Origin: Porodaedalea pini
Lineage: Eukaryota; Basidiomycota; Agaricomycetes; Hymenochaetales; Hymenochaetaceae
Assembly (NCBI GenBank): GCA_002794775.1
Contig: NBAY01000025.1
Span: 62,001 to 126,000, forward strand
Direction of reading: 5' to 3'
Length of the DNA stretch: 64,000 bases
In this document: positions 56,130-64,000 of the stretch, piece after piece
Layout of the letters: each line of letters starts with the position of its first letter
Position numbering within the stretch: position 1 is the stretch's first letter
Made by a program: the position numbers and the translations under genes
Notes under the pieces: model-generated
Databases searched by the model: none
The model's input: the letters and a program-made list of their open reading frames with translations, nothing else
Told to the model about the DNA's origin: nothing

Positions 56130-58990
56130 TGTGTGAGAAGAGACAGATGCATAAATGCGGAAGTACGTACTTAGATTCAGAGGAATCAGACACATCCACA
56201 CGACTCAGGTTTGCCAGGACCCAATGCACATCATCGATGATATCAAAGAATGTTTTGTTCAGTACACCAACAGCAGAATTCCACATTGCTAGTGCAACAA
56301 GGACACTGAACATGCCTTCTCACCCCACAACCCATAGCAAATCTAAATCCCCACCACCCCTCTTACGCAGCAGCTTGGATGTCTTCCCTTGCTTCCTCCA
56401 GTCAGGCTGCAAAGCGTCCCACCAAAGCATGACAGCAGAGCTAAATTTTGTTGCATCAGCCACTTTCCAATCGCTCAGCACACAGCCAGATCTAAAAAAT
56501 TCAGTAAGCTCAGAAGGCCGCATACTACTTTCTAACGACTGCTTCTGAGGAATAATATGTATTAGTAAATACCAGGCCAGTGATGCAAATGTAGTAATAC
56601 CTTTGTAGATGAAGCATTATACTCGAAGAATTCGAACGTGACCAGAGCCTTCTGCTATAGTCTGCCTATAGTGAGGGACTTGAGATACTCAAGGTCAGAA
56701 GCATACCAAGGATTTGTGCAACGTCCCTCATCATCACTGCGATCCTCTTCCTCTGCTGCCACTGCTGCCTGCTCATGCTCTCTCTCCTGTGTGAGCGCCA
56801 CCTCGCACTCTCTGTTCTTCGTTGCAGCCTGCTTGCGTTCTCTCTCCTTCGCAAGCACTGCCTCGCGCTCTCTCTCCTTTGTAAGCGTCATCTGGCGCTC
56901 TCTCTTCTTCATCTCAACCTTCTTGCGCTCCCTATGCTTCACCTCAGCCTGCTTGCACGCTCTCTCGAGCTCCTCTATGAGCACTGCATCGTGATCCATA
57001 TGCTTCTTCCATGCTGGCTCGCACTCATGATCTCTCTGTGTTACCTCTGTTGGTCTGTACACAGTATTATTATGTGCCACTGCCAATGGGTTACGCTCCA
57101 TTGCAGGGTTACCTTGAGGCTTCGAGGTGATATTATTTGCTCTTGTCTGCTTCCATTTCACTGTTTCTGGCCTTCGCTTGTATGAGAGACTGAGTGGCTT
57201 GACCAACCTCCTCCACTGCCATTCATTTAGCGTCCTCGCTATTCAGCCTTTGTCTAAAGGGCGTGAGCCAAAGGAGGATTATAGTGCAAAAAAAATACAC
57301 TTACCCATGAGCAATTATGGCGTCCTTAATGCCATCCAATTCATCATCCTCCGCCTCATCAAAACCATATCTCTCAAGAAGGTACGGATACTTCAAGATG
57401 ACACTGCAAAACTCGATATTCCTCTCCCTAATGCACTCATACTGGGACAGGCGTTTTACTGGGACCTTGACATATGCGTTATTCCTTAACTCGGTCTTGT
57501 ACAACTGGGGCCTGTCTGTATGTGTGACCTCTGCATCCTTCACCTTCACTCTCAGTTTTTGCACAGAGTGAGAGATGGCGTTGGAGTCCTTTGTAGTCAT
57601 AGTGAGATATTTCACACCACCTCCAGAAACTGCTTCCAATTCTGATCTTGAATCATTGTTGGCACGTGATTTAGAGGACAGGGAGCGGTGCTCAATGTCG
57701 AGATCCAAATCGGACAACGTCTTCTTTGAGGAGCTCTTCTCCTTGTCATTCTTTCTCTCTGATGATGAGTGGTCATTAGCGAGAGGGACGAGATCATCGT
57801 ACATTGGGGTATCATTGTCCATGGTAAATAAGTTGTCTGCAACCTCAGCTACAAGGGCAAAATGTCAGATTAAGAAACAAGGGAAATAGCAAAAGAAATC
57901 CTCATGATACGTGTAAGTGAGAAATCGTTTATACGATCCTAGGACATTTTTCTTGAAGTTCGCATCACATTTTGACCAAGTTTGTTTGAAGACTTTGGTC
58001 TCACTGGCGTGGAGACTACAAGTGCTGATAAGTAAGCCTGTAGATGCTGTGGACTGAAAAGCTAGAAAACTCACGTGAAAGCTTTCACAGTACCTTCAGC
58101 TGGGTTGAACCCGCCAGTGAGAATGCTGATCGGCCATCCCATCTGCTCAGAGAAGTTGGAAAGAAGGAGACACAGAGTTGGAATTATGGCATCAATTTTC
58201 CTAACGAGCAAGCACGGTCAGTGTTGATCACGGGACTGCAAGTAGGCCACTTACTCTTGCTGATCCTCATCCTCATCCTTGTCCCCCATGTCTTGTTCTT
58301 CACTCTTGTTATCTGTGTTCTTGTCAGCCTTGATTCTCCAGATGTGTTTGGCCTTATAGTCTTCAAGGGTGCGTTTGACACCTCAATAGGCTCAGTCTCA
58401 TACATCACCTTTGCATGACTTTTCCCAAAATCCAGAGGAGATTTCGGCTCTATGCCATCTTGTTTGCACCTCTCCACATAGGCAGTATACTTTCCCTCAT
58501 TTTGTGATCTTATCTTTCTCTGATAGAGCTTTTGATAAACCATAAGCTCATTGTAATGACCACGTTTCTTTGGCTTTGCAAGCAAGTCTAGGATTCATTT
58601 CTTTGCAAAACCGGATGGCTTTGAACGGACATTATTATAGAACCAGTCATGTATGTGCTACTTCACAACAAAATGGGTGAGTACATCCAAGACAGTCAAG
58701 AATTGGTGATGCTGACCTTCGGCAACCGGTGTAATATAGTCTCTATAGCTTTATCATGGTAACCTCCCGCCTCCTCTAGCTTGTCTTCATTCGGCTCCCA
58801 TCCTTCCGGTGGAAACGCACATAAGAATTCCTCCTTTGTTGCATTAAGAAACTGTGATGGAGAGCCGTTGACCTGCGTTTTGGAGAACTTCTTTTTACAA
58901 GCCTGGAGAAACTTGAGTTGTGAACCAGTAGTCCAACCTCTCCATCCAGGATGATACTTCTTACTGCTTCATTTACTCTTGGACATAGCG
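56130..58990 (-). pseudogene. Transposon-associated accessory-type gene, degraded
   Basis: Minus-strand multi-exon gene of a type scattered in Agaricomycete genomes beside transposons. Start region MSKSK-stop-SSKKYHPGWRGW, then KFLQACKKKFSKTQVNGSP and CAFPPEGWEPNEDKLEEAGG, YIHDWFYNNVRSKPSGFAKK-stop-ILDLL, AKPKKRGHYNELMVYQKLYQ, a Ser/Lys-rich acidic middle (57301-57822), a Glu/Arg coiled-coil-like repeat (KEREREAVLAKERERKQ, 56655-57206), and a Trp-rich C-terminal part (MLWWDALQPDWRKQG, LLWVVGCEGMFSVLVALAMW, DIIDDVHWVLANL). The Trp-rich block resembles proteins often annotated as SERTA-like or unknown in these fungi. Two TGA stops disrupt the 5' exons. Function unknown. Confidence 0.55.
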
Positions 58991-58999
58991 GAGGAGTGT

Positions 59000-59964
59000 G
59001 CCATAGCTAAGGGATAGGAGTAGCGACTCGACATTGCAGGATCTCAATGCTGAATATTGAGTGCATCTCCCTGTCGAAGGCTGAGAATTCCTAGCCATAA
59101 AAGTGGAGCAGGGACACTAGTTCAATATCAGAAGTGCACTTATCGGCAAGCTCTTGGATGACAGATGGAGCTCAGTATCTCTCAATATGTGCTGCTGGAC
59201 AGATCTTCCGAAAAACAGGATCCCTCAAACAGATAGATCCTATCTCACATGGCATGGCTGAAGATTCAAGTACAATTTGAGTAAAATGCCGTTATGTCTA
59301 ACCCTTCCTCTGACACGGATGTACAACTTTGATAGATATGGAGCCACAGTGCGAAATATTCCATGGGATTCAAAGTCTGCAACTTTGCAATGAGAACACC
59401 AGCAATATGATCATTCAGTAAGTTTTTTTATTCAATATCCTAAGTCATGTTAATCAATCCAATAGGCTAGTCTTTAGGGGTAACTTTACTATTGGATCTT
59501 GATTTACACAGGAACGGGAACGACGGGACAATTTGCCAGTAAGCAGAAACCATGTGTTTATTCCATGAATATGATGAACCGAAGTGCTAGCGATGGACCC
59601 CCCTGATGCTATTCAATGAATCCGTTTTCCATGGAGTGTAAATGCAGCATGAACATATCCTATAGGTACTTACATATGCTGAAAGTATGCTGAAGCGAAC
59701 CAGGTAAGTCATGCGAAGATCATAAATTGGTATTCTTGATTGCGGTGCACAGCTTGGCACAACTGACTGTGCTAATATTCATATGTGTAATCAGCTATCA
59801 CGGCATTCATCGGACATCTTTGTTTTGCAAGCGACAGTGCATACAAAATGACTACAGTATGATTGCAGTGAGAATATACTGACACTATATGCTACTATAT
59901 GAGCACTACTCTATTTCTCATGTCAAGATGCAGGCGATCTGAGTCCCGATGTTGTGGATCGATG
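59000..59964. other. No gene recognised
   Basis: Short ORFs only. Nothing on either strand resembles a domain or RNA gene. Confidence 0.4.
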
Positions 59965-60180
59965 TATGACAGGGAAAAGTAGGACCCTTGGCAATGCCTA
60001 CATAGGCCGGCACCCAATCCGGATAACATTTGCCAAATTTTGATCCCAAGGCTGGGGTCAATCTGGATAACTTCAGCCCAAAATGGCTCGAAGGCCGGGG
60101 GAAAAATCTGGCTAAGAAGTGCCCCATATTGATGAGGCCGGGGACCAATCTGGATAATGTGGTCAGCATGACCAGCCTGA
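59965..60180 (+). repeat. ~44-bp tandem repeat, AATCTGGATAA family, copy 2
   Basis: Four imperfect units start AGGC(C/T)GG at 60004, 60049, 60092 and 60135, each followed by AAT-C(C/T)GGATAA or AATCTGGCTAA. The preceding AGGACCCTTGGCAATGCC matches the reverse complement of a segment near 23240-23262. Probably part of a dispersed non-autonomous element. Confidence 0.7.
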
Positions 60181-60331
60181 GTAGCCTGAGACATGCAACA
60201 CATGACAAATGATGACAGAAGGGGAACACTTATCTGAACCCTACATTAGGAAACATATATATTCACAAATCTACAATTTATTACAAAAAATTGTAAATTA
60301 GAGAAATGTCAAAAAAAAAAAAAAAAAAAAC

Positions 60332-60932
60332 ATGACGACCAGTAAGGGTCCAAACAACCTACCCATTCAACCAACCACACGATGGAGCAAACTCAGTGGC
60401 AAGACAAAGACTGGATCGGACCAGGCTGCATATATTCATCATCCGAGACATTGCCTGTTGTTCAACAGTGAAGGGAAGCATTACTTCAGATACCAGGACA
60501 ATTTAACAAAAAAAGGCCACATGCTTACCTTTCCATCAAAGCGCTCCTGTCCTGTCTTGAGGTCGTAATGCAGGGAGATGTGCCACTGACATCTGGGAAG
60601 GAGCTCTTCAGCTCAGAAAGTCTGAATGCAGACCTCAGTTTACTTTATGAGGCCTGTGTTCTTCCTTCAATGGTGATGCTGGAAGAGATGATGAAGGAGT
60701 TTGGTCAGTTCTGGTTTGACGGCAAGGCAAAGTCCATTAAAGATTGGACCAACCCAAACATTTGTTATCCTCTGTCAGCACTGATGGTATATTGTGAATT
60801 TGCATGAGTGAACGGAACATGGCTCGAATGGAGACATGCAGCAGACTGGATGAAACACAGGAAGCGGACACCCAAATTGTGAAAGACAGAAGTGTTCACG
60901 CACCGTTTGATGTTTGCGTATGAATGGGACAT
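60332..60932 (+). pseudogene. Coding remnant upstream of LTR copy 2
   Basis: A poly-A run (60312-60330) precedes two open stretches, 60332-60568 (RWSKLSGKTKTGSDQAAY) and 60568-60807 (LLYEACVLPSMVMLEEMM, FGQFWFDGKAKSIKDWTNP). After a TGA it continues VNGTWLEWRHAADWMKHRK and, after another TGA, VFTHRLMFAYEWDM up to the LTR edge. Composition is protein-like and polarity matches the Ulp1 gene on the other side of the LTR. It may be the 5' part of the same transposon gene. Family not recognised. Confidence 0.45.
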
Positions 60933-60934
60933 GG

Positions 60935-61922
60935 TGTGGAGATCCTGATGCTGCTGGCCTCGGAATTGGCTCTATTAGGTTCGACTCAACTCAGGACAGC
61001 CTTACAAGTATCCCTGACACATTTCAGGACACTTTCAGTGTTTGGCTGGATTAACTTGATGCATACAGCTTGGTTCTGTACCAGTGAGCCACCAAAGTCT
61101 GTTTTCGGTCAGGTCTGGTATTGTTCCGAGCCTCCCGAAGCTTAATTGCTCATGTGCCTGAGTTCCGGCTCCGAGTTCTGGCTGTTTGGTGTTGTTTGGC
61201 TAGAGCCTCCAGTCTGTCTTTGTGTCCTTTGTATGCCACTCAGAGGCTCAACCCTCTGTTGGTTATTTAAACACTCATGTAAATGTCTCAAAAATACAAG
61301 TTTAGTTCCCCCAAGTCAGTCCCAGTCTTTAGTTCTCGTCTCCATCGCTGTTCAGTGTCGTTTTGTCCGTTCCATCTCGAGTTCCGTTTTCGGTCAAATC
61401 TTGCTTTTGCTATATCACCCCCAGTTCTGAACCGATTCTCGAGCTCTCTTCAGATTCATAATCTCTTCTAAAATCGCTTTCGAAAACTGTCTTGTCTTGC
61501 ACAATTCCGAGCCCGCATCATAGAGCTACAAAAATAGCTTTTGGTTCCGGGAGTTCCGTGCATTCCACCAGCCGCAACCAGTGCAACTGCCATATCTCCA
61601 TCAATTCTGCACCCCATCTCGAGATCTTTTCAGATTCGGAATCTTCTCGACGAATCGTTTCGATTACTGTCTTCACTGGCGAGTTTCCGAGCCCAGGTTG
61701 TCAAGATCGTAGTTGCCCTTTGTGTTCCAACCACATTTAGGCACGTTTTACTGGTCGCCCTTTGTACTCGTGCCCTCAAGTCAACATCTAGCCCCAAGTA
61801 TTCCCCTACACTTCCCTACACTTCCTGACACTATCCCCTCCACCAGACACACTAGAGTGAACCCCCAGTGGCCGAACTCAACCAGGTCCAAGTCTGCCAG
61901 TAGACCATACCATCACCTTTCA
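60935..61922 (+). repeat. LTR, family 1, copy 2
   Basis: 988 bp, direct-orientation match to 19115-20111 with many substitutions and some short indels. Same TGTGGAGATCC start and CACCTTTCA end, and the TATTTAAA box near 61265. No target duplication is apparent (ATGG before, GCAG after), so flanks may have been rearranged. It lies between two coding remnants of the same polarity. Confidence 0.75.
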
Positions 61923-63203
61923 GCAGACCTTCATGCAGTCAAGACGAAAGTACCAACAAAGGACTTGCTCACTATGTTGAGCAACAGATGGTTGGATGAT
62001 AATCATATTGACATGATGATGCAAACACTTACAGACCATTTGGAATGCACGAACAAATCCTGCAACATCATTATTGCATCCTCTTTTTTCCAGAGGTACC
62101 TTCAGCAAGCATATGCCTCATGAAATGACAAGAAACCACTTATCAATCCGCTTCTCAAGCGGTACCATGAAGATTTCTGTAGCAGGAGTAAGCAAAGACT
62201 ATATTTTGTGGGCTATATGAATGGGAATCATTGGGCTGTGTGGAAAATAGATTTTGAGGCAGGAACAATGGGCCATGGTAAGTCAGATTAGGCTTGACTT
62301 TCTTCAGTATCATTAACATGTTTTTTAACAAATAAAGGTGACTCTCTTAACCTGCATGAAAGCTCTAGGGAGCTGTTGAAGAATTGTCTACTTTGGTGGA
62401 TCAGGTTGATTTATGAGAGTAAGAGGGAATGTACATACCAGCCCAACATATTGGCACATGGCAAGCAGGCAGATGATTTGTATTCATGCGGAATCATTGC
62501 ATGTAACACGATTGTGCATGAACTATTTGGCAACAGTTTATGGACCATACAGAACCATAAACAACTTTGCATCGAGGCATTTAATGCCATCATAATGCAA
62601 CATAACAAGTGTGTTAGTGTTGTATTACTTCCGAATAAACTGATACACTCACTCACCATATAATTTCAGAGAGGCCAACAAACATCCTCCCAACTAGCTG
62701 CTCCAGTGACGTGTATAGACAATGCAGATTTACCAACTGGCATGTTACTACAAGACAAAGTAGCAGATTATCCAGACCAGCAATCCTCCCAAGCCACCGC
62801 TAGCAACATGTCCTGCATCCAATGGGCTCCAGTGACACATGTAGACAATGCGGGTTCACCAACTGGCACGTTACTACAAGACAAAGCAGCAGATAATCCA
62901 AATCAGATGATTATTGAGTTAAGAGGTGAAGATTCACACATGATGGACACTGAGAGTTGTTTTGTACAAATCAGCACCTCGAGGCCATCTCCGACCACAG
63001 AAGCTAGCAAAACATCTTTATGTTTCACAGTCACGGAGGATGGACCGAAACTACAAGACATGAAGAATGCAGACAATGTGTTGTCTGCTGACTTGAGCTT
63101 GAAGAGACAGAGGGACACCAAGTTTCCTGATGAATTGAGGTGGTGTCAGGACTTGAACATTTGCCTTTTCTTTTATTTCCCTTTTATCATTTCTTTTCTT
63201 TAA
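61923..63203 (+). pseudogene. Ulp1-like (C48) cysteine protease of transposon type
   Basis: Plus-strand remnant of a SUMO-protease-fold domain often carried by basidiomycete DNA transposons and Helitrons. TKDLLTMLSNRWLDDNHID opens the domain, with IASSFFQRYLQQAYAS then a stop. RLYFVGYMNGNHWAVWKIDF gives the catalytic His (HW), GHGDSLNLHES the Asp after an intron (62279-62338, GTAAGT..AATAAAG), and QADDLYSCGIIACNTIVHE the Gln/Cys region. A probable intron (ending CAG at 62668) leads to a tail with two copies of APVT-x-x-DNA-x-x-PTG-x-LLQDK, 126 bp apart, and an acidic/Ser segment. The TGA near 62119 and LTR upstream make it a probable pseudogene. It would cleave SUMO- or ubiquitin-like conjugates. 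Confidence 0.75.
62701..62910 (+). repeat. 126-bp direct duplication in the Ulp1 gene tail
   Basis: CTCCAGTGAC starts at 62701 and 62827, and about 85 bp after each is closely similar (CAACTGGCA..TTACTACAAGACAAAG). The duplication keeps frame. Confidence 0.8.
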
Positions 63204-64000
63204 ACTGCTCCATTTTATTATATTTAATCATCTTCCCAATCATTTCCCACACTCCCTTGCACCTGACCTTCATTCGTTCCATTCCGCTCATTTATGTAAT
63301 CTTAGATAATATAGTCTCACAGTCACCACTATAAGAGGCATCAGGAATCACATGAACTCCTTGTTCTGCTTTTCCTCTTACCTCCACAATGACCTAGCCT
63401 GAGTACAGTGTGTCCCAAGTCCCCACTCGAGTATAGCACATCCCAGGCAACAGTCAGCCAAGGCCTGCCCTGTTTGAGTGTCTCTCGAACTCCCGCCTAA
63501 CATAAAAGCAGAACCTCACCCAGGCTCATCCCCAGTGTACATTGTCACTGTCGACTCGCCTTCACTCAGTCTAAAGGAGTGCTCCCCTCGATGGACTTGA
63601 TGTGTAAACCCCCTAAATGACAACCCTCAACCCTGCCCGGGCATTTTTGGATGTTTGTGTATTACATAAACCCCAACCAACTTTTCCCAACCCTGGCTCT
63701 CCACCTTAGCCTCTGGTGGAGGATGCACCTGATGTGAACATGGGTAACTAGATGAGTACAGATGTCATCAACATTATCATTTATCATCTTGTTCAGTTCC
63801 TTCCACCTCATCATTAACTTTGCCAACAAACCTGTTCAACGTTGGTGTAACCTCAGATTGAACGAACAACTGATCCCCATACCCCTGCCATTGTAGACAA
63901 GATAGATCTCACCAATGAACAGCAAAGGGCCCTCCCTGTGTCAGCATGTTGGGATCCAGAAAGACCAGGCTACATTGCAACCAACAATAGCAGCATCGTA
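63204..64000. other. No gene recognised
   Basis: Pyrimidine-rich non-coding sequence with a TATAAGAGG box near 63331. The region 63330-63670 has the look of an LTR or promoter, but no ends or target duplication could be defined inside the window. Confidence 0.4.

Noticed and set aside
63330..63670. LTR at the right end of the window
   Set aside because: It has a TATA-like box and suggestive composition, but no TG..CA ends, target duplication or second copy was found.
1..64000. tRNA or rRNA genes
   Set aside because: No cloverleaf with matching A and B boxes and no rRNA core motifs were seen by eye. GGTTCGA-like strings occur in LTR and TIR sequence but lack the rest of a tRNA.

Overview
The window reads as nuclear DNA of a filamentous basidiomycete, most likely an Agaricomycete. 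The evidence is intron style (about 50-60 bp, GT..AG), and families typical of these fungi: PHO80-type cyclins, TKL-like and fungal-specific kinases, a single-pass membrane protein with an Arg-rich juxtamembrane stretch, and transposon-associated Ulp1 proteases. This is inferred from reading the sequence; no database search was possible. Most of the window is a graveyard of nested transposons, captured gene pieces and decayed genes. One GC-richer island near 45.8-54.5 kb looks like ordinary host DNA.

Layout. (1) 1-3549 and 24642-28190 are near-identical arms of a >3.5 kb inverted repeat. Each arm carries a Copia-type gag fragment with a CCHC knuckle, an intron-bearing pseudogene of an ABHD4/5-CLD1-like serine hydrolase, and probable transposase debris. 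The arms run off the left edge of the window. (2) The 21 kb between the arms holds a PHO80-like cyclin pseudogene, a polyubiquitin pseudogene, three kinase-domain remnants (8.7-15.0 kb), a degraded membrane-protein gene (15.7-18.1 kb), a ~1 kb LTR and unassigned exons. (3) 28.9-33.0 kb is a multi-exon gene of unknown function, split in a coding exon by a complete 2466-bp pogo/Tigger-like element with TA target duplication and 23-bp terminal repeats. Its DDE transposase has two nonsense codons. (4) 33.5-38.9 kb contains an open 418-codon pseudokinase, a second cyclin pseudogene and an HMG-box transcription-factor pseudogene. (5) 40.6-44.3 kb is a 3366-bp element with ~520-bp terminal inverted repeats. 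It is inserted at TA into a 48-bp hairpin minisatellite, carries host-like coding sequence, and is itself invaded by a 444-bp solo LTR. (6) 45.8-49.2 kb holds an intact 760-codon conserved-looking gene and a small divergent gene. (7) 49.6-54.5 kb is a SKI2-like DExH RNA helicase gene, broken by an 840-bp solo LTR whose removal restores the reading frame exactly, and carrying further lesions. (8) 56-63.2 kb holds transposon-associated genes: a Trp-rich/Glu-Arg-rich accessory-type gene, a second copy of the ~1 kb LTR, and a Ulp1-like cysteine protease with its catalytic His/Asp/Cys context.

The genes do not form a pathway. The window is best read as a record of insertion, capture, inverted duplication and point decay. 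Many stops are consistent with C-to-T change (CGA to TGA, TGG to TAG/TGA, CAG to TAG). The strongest observations are insertions whose exact removal rebuilds an open host exon (pogo at 29659-32124, LTR at 50480-51319), the nested terminal-inverted-repeat element, and the inverted repeat.
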